Shown: positions 8,651 to 16,899, counted from the first letter of the stretch. The stretch is 64,000 nt of DNA from Hymenobacter negativus (GCF_017571495.1 NZ_JAGETZ010000001.1:186001-250000), one strand, 5' to 3'. Made by a program: numbers and translations. Notes: generated from the letters alone by a model not told the origin.

Positions 8651-10342
8651 TCAGAAACGGGCGTAAGCAGTCGGGTCAAAGGCGTAATCAAATTCCAGCG
8701 TCATCCCGCGCAGGGGCGGCTCGTCGCCGCCCACGGCCAGGCTGCGCTTGGGCCAGGCCAGCGGCAGCACGCCCAGGCGCGGGTGCACCTGCCAGATTTC
8801 CCGGGCCAGCACCAGCTCCTGCAGCCAGGCCTGCTCGGCGGCCGTGAGCCAGCCGGTGGCCAGCTTCAGCTTGCGCAGGGCCTGCACGTCGAAGGTCAGG
8901 CGCGTAGGGGCGGCGCGGCCGTCCGTGGCCAGCGGGGGGCGGTCCACGAGCGTAGCGGTGGCCTCCAGTGTGCCGTCGAGCCGGCCTTCGGCGCGCAGCG
9001 TGTCGAGGCAGCCAAAGGAGTTGGTAAAGCACACGTAGCGGCTGCGCTCGGTTTCGGCCACCATCGGGTAGGATACCAGCGGGCTCAGGGACTCGCCCTG
9101 GGCCGTGTAGAGGCCCACGCTCACCGAATCGGTATTCGGGCGGGGCTTGACCGGAATGGCCAGCAGGCGGAAGGCCGGCCCGCGCCCGGCGCTCAGGCTC
9201 ACCGATTCGTCCTCCACCAGCGGCGTGCCGCCGGCAAAGCCGGTGCGCACGTAGCTCCGGCGCACGGTGAGCGCGGCCGGCGAGCCGGCGGGGCACAGCC
9301 AGAACAGCCACTGCGGCTGGGCGGGCGTGAGCGCCTGGCCGGCGGGCTGCCAGGTGAGAAACGGCGGCTGGGCGTAGGCGTCGAGCCGGTAGGTGAAGTA
9401 GTCCAAATGCCGCCACTCGGCCGGCAGCGCCCCGCGCAGGGCCGTGCGCAGCGGCCCGGTTTCGTAAGTGGCCACGCGGCCCGGCACGAGCACGGCCGTG
9501 CGCACGAAGTAGTTGACCAGGTTGGTGCGGCACACCTGCACCTGGCCGGCGGCCGCGCCCATGGGCGGGGCCACGGGCTGGAGCAGCGGCCAGAGCAGCG
9601 AGTCGAGGCGGGTGGCCACCACGCCGGTGGCGCTGGCCTGCTTCTGCGAAACGAACACCCGCGTGAAGTCGTCGGCCCCGTGGGCGCTTTCGGCCCACAG
9701 CTCGACCAGCACCGTGGCCCCGGCCGGGGCCGGCACCTGGCACCAGCGCGGCTGGCCCACCAGGTCCACGCCCTCGGGCGCGCCGGTGGGGGGCTCGACC
9801 GGCGGCAGCGGGTCCACCACAAAGCGCACGCTGCGCCGGCAGCTGGCCAGCCCGTCGTCGCGCACGTCGGCCTGGTGCGCGCCCGGGGCCACGTTATAAA
9901 AGAACGGGCTCAGCTGCTCCGGCCCGCCGTCGAGGCGGTAGCGGGCCCGGCCGTTGACGCCGGTGGCCACGACCTCGGCCGTGGTGCCATCGACCGAGGT
10001 GGTCTGGGTGACGCTCAGCACCAGGTCGCAGGTGAGCGGGTCCGTGGGCACGAAGCCGCAGCTCAGGCTATCTTCCTCCTCCTCGATGGTAAAGCCGCCG
10101 GCGCCGTCGTGCACGTAGCCCAGGCGCGTGGTGCCCGAGCACTCCGACCAAAACTCGCCCACGAAGCTGAAGCCGGCGGGCGGGTAGGCGTTGTAGGAGC
10201 CCGTTTCCTGCTCCACCTGCCGGCTGTCGGTGTTGAAGCGGTAAAAGGTGTAGGTGGTGATGGTCGTCGAGGCCTGCGGGTTTTCGGGGTCGTCGTAGAC
10301 CGTTTCCGAACTGTAGGCCTCCTTGATGGTGATGTAGCTCAT
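8651..10342 (-). CDS. Large phage structural protein, tail module
   Basis: A 563-residue, beta-rich protein with several Cys residues in its first 200 residues and a Pro-rich hinge (VDPLPPVEPPTGAPEG) near 190-210. The ATG at 10342 is taken because it overlaps the upstream stop as ATGA, indicating coupling; the nine codons before it are Arg/Gly-rich and lie inside the upstream gene. The C-terminal part (MTLEFDYAFDPTAYARF) is ordered-looking. The domain-like arrangement fits a tail or fibre-associated protein. The family is not recognised. Confidence 0.55.
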   Translation of the reverse strand: MSYITIKEAYSSETVYDDPENPQASTTITTYTFYRFNTDSRQVEQETGSYNAYPPAGFSFVGEFWSECSGTTRLGYVHDGAGGFTIEEEEDSLSCGFVPTDPLTCDLVLSVTQTTSVDGTTAEVVATGVNGRARYRLDGGPEQLSPFFYNVAPGAHQADVRDDGLASCRRSVRFVVDPLPPVEPPTGAPEGVDLVGQPRWCQVPAPAGATVLVELWAESAHGADDFTRVFVSQKQASATGVVATRLDSLLWPLLQPVAPPMGAAAGQVQVCRTNLVNYFVRTAVLVPGRVATYETGPLRTALRGALPAEWRHLDYFTYRLDAYAQPPFLTWQPAGQALTPAQPQWLFWLCPAGSPAALTVRRSYVRTGFAGGTPLVEDESVSLSAGRGPAFRLLAIPVKPRPNTDSVSVGLYTAQGESLSPLVSYPMVAETERSRYVCFTNSFGCLDTLRAEGRLDGTLEATATLVDRPPLATDGRAAPTRLTFDVQALRKLKLATGWLTAAEQAWLQELVLAREIWQVHPRLGVLPLAWPKRSLAVGGDEPPLRGMTLEFDYAFDPTAYARF

Positions 10343-10836
10343 GCGCCCTGCCCTCCTTCCGGTGCCCATTTCGTGGCATCGTAGCGCACATCGGGGGAAT
10401 ATTCGGCCAGTTCAAACTCCAGCCGCCAACCGATTTCGTTATCGACCGTCAGCGTGGCAATGGGCTCCAGGTCCCGCTCGTTGAGGCTGAAGCTGAACTT
10501 ACGGGCCTTGCGGTCCTTGAGCAGGTAGCTAATCACCTGCAGCGCGATGGCCTCGGCCTGGGCCCAGCCGGCGTCCTGCTCCGCGTAGTCGTCGGCCGGC
10601 ACCTTTTGCAGCACCACAAACGCGCACTTGCGCTTGCCCAGCGGGGCGGTGCCGTCCTTTTCCTCAAAGCCCAGCGTGGGCGTTTCCAGCCACAGGCACG
10701 GGTACGTGAGCTTGCTGCGCGAGCCGGCGATGATGCGCCCGGTCGCGCCGTGCACGAAGCTGCCGGCCAGGGCCAGGTTGGCGGCCGCCAGCCGGCGGAA
10801 ATAGTCAATGAAGTCGGGGAGCTTTTCTGATTCCAT
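10339..10836 (-). CDS. Phage protein, possible tail completion protein
   Basis: A 165-residue soluble alpha/beta protein. The ATG at 10836 (MESEKLPDFIDYFRRLA) is preferred over an in-frame start 53 codons upstream, because that extension overlaps the neighbouring gene and is Cys/Thr-rich non-protein-like sequence. It lies at the head of the tail block and overlaps the next gene as ATGA. Small proteins here often complete or connect the tail, but no specific motif supports this. Confidence 0.5.
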   Translation of the reverse strand: MESEKLPDFIDYFRRLAAANLALAGSFVHGATGRIIAGSRSKLTYPCLWLETPTLGFEEKDGTAPLGKRKCAFVVLQKVPADDYAEQDAGWAQAEAIALQVISYLLKDRKARKFSFSLNERDLEPIATLTVDNEIGWRLEFELAEYSPDVRYDATKWAPEGGQGA

Positions 10837-10843
10837 AAACCAA

Positions 10844-10855
10844 AGGAACACCGCT
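10844..10855 (-). promoter_or_regulatory. 12-base element before a tail gene (copy 2)
   Basis: The plus strand reads AGGAACACCGCT, identical to 2532-2543. Here it lies 8 bases before the ATG at 10836. Two identical 12-mers directly before two gene blocks are unlikely to be chance, but their role is not established. Confidence 0.35.
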
Positions 10856-10879
10856 CCCCTACCCAGATTTAGGACGCAA

Positions 10880-11377
10880 CTAGGCTTCTGGAAAGTCCGA
10901 AAACAGGTCTTCGCCAGCTGGGCGGCCCCCACCTCCGCGCAGGAGCTTGTCCTTGTAGTCACGGTAGATTTTGCGCAGCATCTCCAAATCGGCATCGCTG
11001 GGGTTGATGTCGTAGTACTTGCAGAAGCTGCGCAGGGCCAGCCGCTCGTTTTGCGTGGCCACCACCTGGCCTTTCACCCACTGGATGAGCTGCTGATTGA
11101 AGAACTTCTCCAGCATCTCGCCAATCTGCCGGGCGGATTCCAGCGTGAGCGAGTAATGCCGTAGGGCCGTGGGCAGCGTGAGCTGCACCACCGGGCCTTC
11201 CTGGTGCTCCTTGCGGTTGAGCTGGCGAAAGGGGTGCTTCTCGATTTTCATGCGCACCACCCGGCCCATGAAGGTGTTCTGATGAATCGCCCAGGGCTGC
11301 TCGGCGCCGAATTCTTGCAGAAGGAACTGGCGCACATGGGGGCGCACCGGGATGGCGTAAACAGTGGGGGTGCTCAC
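10880..11377 (-). CDS. Phage protein of unknown function
   Basis: A 165-residue, basic, largely helical protein. It contains KIEKHPFRQLNRKEHQEG near residues 45-62 and ends in a flexible Gly-rich linker (LLRGGGGRPAGEDLFSDF). The charge pattern would suit nucleic-acid or structural binding. It starts 51 bases downstream of the serine recombinase stop. No family was recognised. Confidence 0.5.
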   Translation of the reverse strand: MSTPTVYAIPVRPHVRQFLLQEFGAEQPWAIHQNTFMGRVVRMKIEKHPFRQLNRKEHQEGPVVQLTLPTALRHYSLTLESARQIGEMLEKFFNQQLIQWVKGQVVATQNERLALRSFCKYYDINPSDADLEMLRKIYRDYKDKLLRGGGGRPAGEDLFSDFPEA

Positions 11378-11428
11378 AAAAAGAGAAGTAGAAGTTTTGG
11401 CAAAGATTCAACCGCTAAACGCCAGTAT

Positions 11429-12106
11429 TTAGGACGAAAGTGCGCCGTCGCCGGTAGGATTTTGCGACGATAAAGCAGCCTTCACTTTGAGCACTGTATT
11501 CGTCGAAACGTTGGCTAACTCAGCAATATCGCGTACCACCAGCGCACTTTGCAAATGTTTGACCACTTTCGGATATTTAGCTAGCAACTTCTCCCTATTT
11601 TGGACAGATCCGGTAGGCCGGCCCTTCTGTGCGCCGGCCGCGAAGGCCACGGCCTGGCCGCTCCGGATGCGGTGGCTGGTGCGTTCGGATTCCAGCTCGT
11701 CTACTTCCATGAGCACCGACATCACCAGGCGCGCCATCGGGTTCACCTTGCCATCGGGCAGCAGGTAGCCCAGCTGCAAATTGAGGGCAAACACCGACAC
11801 GCCCAAATCGCCCAGCTGTTCGACCACGGCCCGCGTTTCCCGGGCCCGCCGGCCCAGGCGGCTCATCTCCGTGACGAGCACCATCCGGATGCGGCCGGCC
11901 TTGGCCAGGCCCAGGAGCTGGTCGAGGTCCGGCCGCTTGGCCCGGGCGTTGCGCGAGCCGCTGAGCTTCTCGGCGATGGTGGCCACCACCTGGTAGCCCG
12001 AGCGGTCGGCGTGGCGCTGGGTGTCCACCAGCTGCCGGCCGAAGTCCTGCGCCTCCTTGCTCACCCGGGCGAAGAGGGCCACCGGAATTGCGTCGTGTTG
12101 TCTCAT
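11429..12106 (-). CDS. Serine recombinase (resolvase/invertase family)
   Basis: A 225-residue small serine recombinase that would cut and rejoin DNA at two sites through a 5'-phosphoserine link. The N-terminal catalytic domain begins VALFARVSKEAQDFGRQ with nucleophile Ser16; the arginine-rich catalytic segment VTEMSRLGRRARETR follows. A C-terminal helix-turn-helix (VVRDIAELANVSTNTVLKV) binds the site. Length fits the resolvase/invertase class rather than large integrases. It lies directly upstream of the tail block, so tail-gene inversion or dimer resolution are both possible. It starts opposite the lipoprotein gene at 12308 across a 200-base promoter region. Confidence 0.85.
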   Translation of the reverse strand: MRQHDAIPVALFARVSKEAQDFGRQLVDTQRHADRSGYQVVATIAEKLSGSRNARAKRPDLDQLLGLAKAGRIRMVLVTEMSRLGRRARETRAVVEQLGDLGVSVFALNLQLGYLLPDGKVNPMARLVMSVLMEVDELESERTSHRIRSGQAVAFAAGAQKGRPTGSVQNREKLLAKYPKVVKHLQSALVVRDIAELANVSTNTVLKVKAALSSQNPTGDGALSS

Positions 12107-12244
12107 AAAAAGTATTTCCCAAAACCACCCCGAAAACGGCCGTTTCCAGGGTGTTTTTCGGATTCAGAAAATGTTGCTCGAAAACCACTAGGTTTTTCTG
12201 AGACAACGGCCGCGGAAACGGGCGACCGAACTCGTGAACAAATA

Positions 12245-12279
12245 TACTTTGTAATTCAAAGTACTTCACAATACCTTTG
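12245..12279 (+). promoter_or_regulatory. Bacteroidota-type promoter with overlapping operator
   Basis: TTTG at 12248-12251 and TACCTTTG at 12272-12279 are separated by 20 bases, matching the -33 TTTG and -7 TAnnTTTG of the primary sigma factor of Bacteroidota. The -33 box lies inside an inverted repeat (TACTTTG, 5 bases, CAAAGTA; 12245-12263), so a bound regulator would block the promoter. It drives the lipoprotein at 12308. Confidence 0.6.
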
Positions 12280-12307
12280 CCGGCAGTACCACTTTTTCTT
12301 CTGGCTT

Positions 12308-12670
12308 ATGGCTTTTTCTTTTTTCCGGTGCGGCTGCTGCGCCCTGTTGAGCGTGCTGCTGGTTGGCTGCACCGACCCCAAAGCCTTTCGGGTGGAAGGC
12401 CCCAGCACCGAGGGGCACGGGTCGAGCCAGGCCAAACAACTCAACTACACGGTGTACAACTTCGCCCCTACCGACTCCTGCTACCAGGTGCTGCGCAACA
12501 TGGCCTACAGCGGCGTTGTCGATGATGGCAGCAGCGGCACCTTCCAAGTCACCTTTACCGACGCCACCACCAAGCGTACCCTGATGTGGCAGACCATGGA
12601 GGTGTACCCAGATTTGCTCTTTCAAAACAAGCAGCCCGTCATCACCAGCACGTACGGTGGTTACCGATGA
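12308..12670 (+). CDS. Small phage-borne lipoprotein
   Basis: A 120-residue protein with a lipoprotein signal peptide: a hydrophobic stretch at residues 8-19 and lipobox LLVGC, giving a lipidated Cys near residue 21. The mature part is Ser/Thr-rich and includes QLNYTVYNFAPTDSCYQ. It is read opposite to the surrounding phage genes and has its own promoter, so it behaves like a moron gene expressed in the lysogen, possibly altering the host surface. Its function is unknown. The start is the first ATG after the promoter. Confidence 0.65.
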   Translation: MAFSFFRCGCCALLSVLLVGCTDPKAFRVEGPSTEGHGSSQAKQLNYTVYNFAPTDSCYQVLRNMAYSGVVDDGSSGTFQVTFTDATTKRTLMWQTMEVYPDLLFQNKQPVITSTYGGYR

Positions 12671-12686
12671 GCGGCAAGCAGGGAGG

Positions 12687-13073
12687 CTAGCGGGAAGCCG
12701 GGAAGGTGATAAGCGATTCCAGGTTCAGGCTTTTCTGCTGCACCTTGCCCAGCACCACCAAGCCCGACGTGGCCTGCGGCTGCACGTGCAGCATGAGGGC
12801 CACCAGCTCCTCGGCCTTCAGCCGGAAGCGCCGCGGCCGCTGGCGGGGCGGGCCGATGGCGTTGGCCTCGCGCTGCGCCAGGCGATAGAGCCGCTGGCCC
12901 ACGCGCTGCAGCGCCGGCAGGGCCAGGAACAAGTTGCCGTCGACGGGCCGGGGCGTCGGGCGTTGCGCGCCCATGGCGACGTGGCGTAGCACGTCGCCAA
13001 TCTGCCAGTACAGCTGACGGGCCTCGCCGTGCTCCAACTCGATGAGTTGGTCGAGGTGTGCGAAGTGATGCAT
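12687..13073 (-). CDS. Hypothetical protein
   Basis: A 128-residue helical, Arg/Leu-rich protein without a recognised domain, starting at MHHFAHLDQLIELEHGEARQ. It is read toward the lipoprotein gene, whose stop is 16 bases away, and divergently from the membrane protein at 13110, 36 bases away. Composition is intermediate between real protein and GC-rich noise, so confidence is moderate. Confidence 0.45.
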   Translation of the reverse strand: MHHFAHLDQLIELEHGEARQLYWQIGDVLRHVAMGAQRPTPRPVDGNLFLALPALQRVGQRLYRLAQREANAIGPPRQRPRRFRLKAEELVALMLHVQPQATSGLVVLGKVQQKSLNLESLITFPASR

Positions 13074-13109
13074 TGTATTTTCTTGTTAACCATTTCAGCT
13101 GCTGCCTTT

Positions 13110-13739
13110 ATGAATAAAATCGTTAAATGGGTGCTCATCAGCGTTGGTATCATCGGTGGCACCTTAGCCGGGCTGTATTTCCTCTTCCTACTGGCCCTGG
13201 GGCACGCCATGGGGGCTTTTGACCGCACGTACACGAAAGCAGACCTCATCGAACACTACGAGGCCAAAGCACCAGAACTGCGGGCGCTGAGCACCTATGT
13301 CAACGCCAGGGTGCCGGCCCATGCGTCGGTCGAGATTGAATTTGACGGGACGCGCACCATCCCCATCTTTCACGTCAAGGCCCGGGGGGTGCATTCCAAC
13401 AACTGGGATGTGGCGTGGGATTCGCCCAAAGCCGATACCCTGCTGCAGCAACTGGGCTGGACGCGGCAGACGCTGACGAGCCTACAGGCGAGACTGGACC
13501 GGGCCGGGTGCATTTCCGTCAGCAGCGGCGAGCCCTGTAACATTGGCTATCAGCGCAGTGGCATGGGCAAGTTCTCGTACAACCTGTTCGCTCGTCCCAT
13601 GAGCGACAGCGTGAAAGAGCAGTACAACCGCGGGTGTGTTTACTGCTTCTACAAGCCGGGCGTGGTCTTCGAGTACGGGGGCGGGGCCGTTGGACCGCAG
13701 TGCTTTCCCAGCGAACCGGTTGGCAGCAGCCGGCCCTGA
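13110..13739 (+). CDS. Membrane-anchored hypothetical protein
   Basis: A 209-residue protein with one N-terminal transmembrane helix (about residues 8-32, WVLISVGIIGGTLAGLYFLF) and a soluble domain containing several Cys residues (SGEPCNIGYQ and CVYCFYKPG), suggesting a periplasmic, possibly disulfide-stabilised fold. The ATG at 13110 places the hydrophobic helix at the N-terminus; earlier in-frame codons run into the divergent gene. It is plus-strand among minus-strand phage genes, again moron-like. Function unknown. Confidence 0.6.
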   Translation: MNKIVKWVLISVGIIGGTLAGLYFLFLLALGHAMGAFDRTYTKADLIEHYEAKAPELRALSTYVNARVPAHASVEIEFDGTRTIPIFHVKARGVHSNNWDVAWDSPKADTLLQQLGWTRQTLTSLQARLDRAGCISVSSGEPCNIGYQRSGMGKFSYNLFARPMSDSVKEQYNRGCVYCFYKPGVVFEYGGGAVGPQCFPSEPVGSSRP

Positions 13740-13748
13740 AGCGCGGCC

Positions 13749-14027
13749 TCATACCACCCAGCCTTTGTTGCTCAAGAATTTGTGAATCTCCTCGTTGCGC
13801 TCCAGGTCGATGATGAGGGCGCTGGCCACCAGTTGCGGCCCCCACTTGTCAATCATGCGCTTGAGGCCCTCGATGCCGTACTGGCGGGGGTTGGCCACTG
13901 GGCGGTTGAAGTACAGCTCGCGGGCGAAGAAGGTGCGCCCGTCCTGGCCGGGGCCGGAGATGAAGTAGACGATGGCTTTGGTGTGCGGCTGCTGGCGCTG
14001 CCAGCTGGCCGAGAGTTCGGTCGTCAT
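13749..14027 (-). CDS. Small phage protein of unknown function
   Basis: A 92-residue protein beginning MTTELSASWQRQQPHTKAIV. The ATG at 14027 is chosen over an upstream TTG. It lies 27 bases downstream of the replication-type gene, in the same direction. A C-terminal LIIDLERNEEIHKFLSNKG may form a helix pair. No motif was recognised. Confidence 0.5.
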   Translation of the reverse strand: MTTELSASWQRQQPHTKAIVYFISGPGQDGRTFFARELYFNRPVANPRQYGIEGLKRMIDKWGPQLVASALIIDLERNEEIHKFLSNKGWVV

Positions 14028-14054
14028 GGGGATTGAGATGAATGAGGTGAGCAA

Positions 14055-15434
14055 TCAGGCCACGGCGGGCCGGGAAAAATGCTGGTAGAAGCGCTCCAGG
14101 GCCGGCGGGCCCAGTTGGCGCATTTTGGCTTCGTGGTAGCGGTAGAGCTCCAGGGTGGTCTTGGCCTGGGCCCGCTTCGGGGCCGTGCCCAGCGCGTGCT
14201 GACGCAGCTCGCGCCGGGCGCGGCGCAGCCCATCGGCCAAGGCCCGTTGCCCGCGGTGGGCCAGGTGGGTGGTGTACCAGGCCATCGTGCCCACGAAGCC
14301 TTTGGCGTTGGCGGCGTCGAAGTAGCCGGCGCCTTCCACGTGCTCGGCGTAGGGCATGGGCGGGTATTTGCCGGGGTTGCGGGCGAAGTAGCCGGCGGCC
14401 AGACCCAGCCGCTCCAGGGCCTGCTCGTGGTAGCGCTCCTGCTGGTGCAGGGGCCAGTCGGTCGGGAACCCGCCGTACACGCCGAAGTAGATGGCGTTCA
14501 GCGCCAGGCGCTGCTGCTCCTCGGTAAATAATTGGTTCAACGGGGCATATAACTCCTTTTGGGCGGCCCACCAGAACTCGAATACCATGTTTCGTTGGCG
14601 CGTCGCCAGCTTCGTTTTCGGCCCCTGCGGCGTCGTGGGCAGGTTTTTGGGCGCAGAAGGCAATACGGCGTCATTCGCGGCCCCGGTGCTCGTTTTCGTC
14701 GCTTGCGCGGCCTCCACCGGGCGGGCCGGCTGCCCCGTGTAGCCTGACGGTGTAGCCTGGTGTGCTTCCGGCCCCGTCTGGCCCCGTTGCGCAAGTAACT
14801 TATCCACTTGCCCGGTTTCTATTTCAGTAGCTTGAAGGGGTTCATGAACTCCTTTAGGCGGAAAGTTTGTGTCTTTCGGCGGCTGAAGCGCCGAAAATTC
14901 AGCGGCTTGAAAACGCGATTTTTGAGCCGTTTCGGTGGCTTTTTCGCCGGATTCCCACAAAAATTGGGGGTTTATCCACACGTAGTAGTCGTGCTTGCGG
15001 CCGCGGAACTGCATCTGGGTAATGATGCCGGCGGCCTTCATCTCGGCCAGGTGGTTGCGCACCGTGCGGCTGGCCACGCGCTTGCCGCGCACGTTGGTCC
15101 GGCAGATTTCCTCGCTGTTGGTGGCCACGGGGGGTGGCGTGGGTTCGGCCTCGACTGACGCCGCGTCGAGCAGCAGCGGCACCCGGCGCACCTCCCCCAC
15201 GGCTTTCAGCGCTAGCCGGATGAAGGCCCAGGCCGTCTTTTCGGCTCCGTCGGAGAGGATGCTGCCGCGCACGGCATACGCTTCCGTACGGGCGGGCACC
15301 ACAGTGCCGTCCTTGAGCGTGCGCGCCTTCAGCGTGCGGGTGCGGGTGGTTTTGGGAAGCGCGGCGCTGCGCCGGTCGATGTACTCGGACAGGGCAATGC
15401 GCGCTTTGGACGGGCAATAGGGAATTGGCAACAT
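14055..15434 (-). CDS. Winged-helix phage replication-type protein
   Basis: A 459-residue protein. Residues about 125-170 (SRTVRNHLAEMKAAGIITQM followed by RGRKHDYYVWIN) read as a winged helix-turn-helix, as in phage replication initiators and replication-organiser proteins. A long low-complexity Gln/Thr/Pro/Ala linker follows, then a helical C-terminal domain with several Trp/Tyr residues. The ATG at 15434 is preferred because the upstream 60 codons are Arg/Pro-rich and cross the structured region at 15555-15608. Its position between the regulatory genes and the tail block suits early replication. The exact role is inferred. Confidence 0.6.
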   Translation of the reverse strand: MLPIPYCPSKARIALSEYIDRRSAALPKTTRTRTLKARTLKDGTVVPARTEAYAVRGSILSDGAEKTAWAFIRLALKAVGEVRRVPLLLDAASVEAEPTPPPVATNSEEICRTNVRGKRVASRTVRNHLAEMKAAGIITQMQFRGRKHDYYVWINPQFLWESGEKATETAQKSRFQAAEFSALQPPKDTNFPPKGVHEPLQATEIETGQVDKLLAQRGQTGPEAHQATPSGYTGQPARPVEAAQATKTSTGAANDAVLPSAPKNLPTTPQGPKTKLATRQRNMVFEFWWAAQKELYAPLNQLFTEEQQRLALNAIYFGVYGGFPTDWPLHQQERYHEQALERLGLAAGYFARNPGKYPPMPYAEHVEGAGYFDAANAKGFVGTMAWYTTHLAHRGQRALADGLRRARRELRQHALGTAPKRAQAKTTLELYRYHEAKMRQLGPPALERFYQHFSRPAVA

Positions 15435-15498
15435 TCTGGGGAACGTGCGGGAAAAGGTGAATGGGAAAGTGAGTGGCGGCGCGCCGGGGCAGGGGCTG

Positions 15499-15714
15499 TT
15501 ATCCCGGCTCCGGCGGCCGCCGGGTAGCGTTTCGGCTAGCCCAGTGCGCACCCGGCCGGCTTCGAGCCGGCATTGCCGTTGGCGACAAAGGATTTCCACC
15601 AGTGGAAAAACCAACGGGTCTTCTGTTAGACGACGGGGCGGCCGGCATATGCGGCAAAAGCCCGGGCGGGGCCCGGCCGGTGGCCAGGCGCGGGGACGGT
15701 GGCTTGTTATCCAT
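15499..15714 (-). CDS. Possible small coupled gene, Pro/Arg-rich
   Basis: A 71-codon frame starts at an ATG overlapping the end of the gene at 15707 (shared ATGGATAA), a typical coupling overlap. The product is rich in Pro, Arg, Ala and Ser, which GC-rich non-coding frames also give. It covers the palindromes at 15555 and 15593. Treat as uncertain. Confidence 0.25.
   Translation of the reverse strand: MDNKPPSPRLATGRAPPGLLPHMPAAPSSNRRPVGFSTGGNPLSPTAMPARSRPGAHWASRNATRRPPEPG
15555..15608. repeat. Two hairpins before the replication-type gene
   Basis: Positions 15555-15571 form a 7-bp stem (GCCGGCT, TCG loop, AGCCGGC). Positions 15593-15608 form TTTCCAC, CA, GTGGAAA, another perfect 7-bp stem. 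They lie 120-175 bases upstream of the replication-type gene start and could be operator or origin elements. Confidence 0.45.
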
Positions 15715-16054
15715 TGTCCTGCCCTCCTATCTCCACGCTGCTGAGCACGGCCTGCACGCCCTTCAGGCGCGTGTTCAGGGATTCCAGGGTAAAGCGCAGG
15801 CCGGCTTCGGCGCCGGCATCGGGCGGCAAGTCGCCTGAGGCGTAGAGCGCCAGGTGCGTTTCGGCCGCTTCGAGGGCGTCGAGCAAGTCGCGCTGCTCCA
15901 CGCGCTTCTGCTGCAGGCGCAGGGCATCGGGTTGGGGCAGCTGCGCGAGCGGCAGCAGGCGCACCGGCCGGCGCAGGTTGTGGCTCAGGGCCAGGACAAA
16001 GCCCACCAGGCCCTGGTCGGCGGGATTCGAGGTGTAGACGAAAATGGGCGTCAT
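15707..16054 (-). CDS. Small phage protein of unknown function
   Basis: A 115-residue protein beginning MTPIFVYTSNPADQGLVGFV, with helical middle and C-terminal parts (LQQKRVEQRDLLDALEAAET) suggestive of a coiled coil. It is in the early region, upstream of the replication-type gene. No family was recognised. Confidence 0.5.
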   Translation of the reverse strand: MTPIFVYTSNPADQGLVGFVLALSHNLRRPVRLLPLAQLPQPDALRLQQKRVEQRDLLDALEAAETHLALYASGDLPPDAGAEAGLRFTLESLNTRLKGVQAVLSSVEIGGQDNG

Positions 16055-16182
16055 GGGCGCATGCGACGGGAAAAAGTGGAGAAGAATACCATATTGTGAC
16101 GTGTAAGCGAGGCGCGAAGCCGCGCCGTAGTTTTGTTGACTTTCTGCCTATTTTGGCTGCGAACCCCTACCCTCCGCCCCGC

Positions 16183-16494
16183 ATGCTCCCCTCCGCCACC
16201 TGCCACCAGCCCTTCCGGACCGCCGCGCACTCCACCTACTTCGGCTACCTGGTGCGGCTGTACCTGGCAGCCGGCACCGATGAGCTGCTGCCCCACCAGC
16301 AGCCCGCCGTCGACCAGCGCCTGCACGAGCTCTGGCGCCGGCTGCGGCTGGAAGAAGCCACCGCGCCCGGGTCCGTCCGGCTTGAAGGCCGGCTGGCCCA
16401 CGCGCTGAGCTGCCCGACCTGCCGCGAGGCTGTGGGGCGCAGCGTGTCGCTGTTTGAAGCCCTGGGCCCGGCGGCCCTGAGCTGGGTGGCGTAA
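16183..16494 (+). CDS. Small plus-strand protein, possible moron
   Basis: A 103-residue protein with a helical, Leu/Arg-rich middle and a Cys pair near the C-terminus (LSCPTCREAVG), which could bind a metal. It lies in the phage early region but is read opposite to its neighbours. The upstream region contains a TATTTTGG-like sequence, one step from a -7 box. Function unknown. Confidence 0.45.
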   Translation: MLPSATCHQPFRTAAHSTYFGYLVRLYLAAGTDELLPHQQPAVDQRLHELWRRLRLEEATAPGSVRLEGRLAHALSCPTCREAVGRSVSLFEALGPAALSWVA

Positions 16495-16506
16495 GGCGGG
16501 CATGGG

Positions 16507-16899
16507 CTACGAGGCCAGGCGCAAGGGGAACGCCGGGGCCGCCCCCGGCGAGCCCGGCAGCCCGGTGGCCGGCAGCGGCGGGGCCAGCTGCGTTAAGTCG
16601 TAGGCCTCGCCCCGGCCAAAGGCCAGCAGCGCCGGCCAGGGAATGCGCGGCTCGGCATCGCCGAAGGTGAGCACGCCGAGCTTGATGAGGTGCTTGCCCC
16701 GGCCCTTTTTGCCGTTTTTTATCCAGCGCTGCACCGCCGAGCGGCTCACCAGGCAATGCGCCATCACCTGCTCGATGGTGAGCAGCACCGTGGGCGCGGC
16801 GTCCGATGCGGCCGGGCGCTGGATGGCTTCGATGTGGCTGAGGATGCTGCGGAAGCAGTCATCGAGGTAGCCCACGGTGGGCAGGTCGTCGCGTTTCAT
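16507..16899 (-). CDS. Helix-turn-helix phage protein
   Basis: A 130-residue protein with a central segment TIEQVMAHCLVSRSAVQRWI followed by NGKKGRGKHLIKLG. This resembles the helix-turn-helix of excisionase or MerR-like DNA-binding proteins, where a recognition helix is followed by a basic wing. It overlaps the upstream gene as TGATG at 16899. Excision or early-gene control is the likely role; the target is unknown. Confidence 0.6.
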   Translation of the reverse strand: MKRDDLPTVGYLDDCFRSILSHIEAIQRPAASDAAPTVLLTIEQVMAHCLVSRSAVQRWIKNGKKGRGKHLIKLGVLTFGDAEPRIPWPALLAFGRGEAYDLTQLAPPLPATGLPGSPGAAPAFPLRLAS

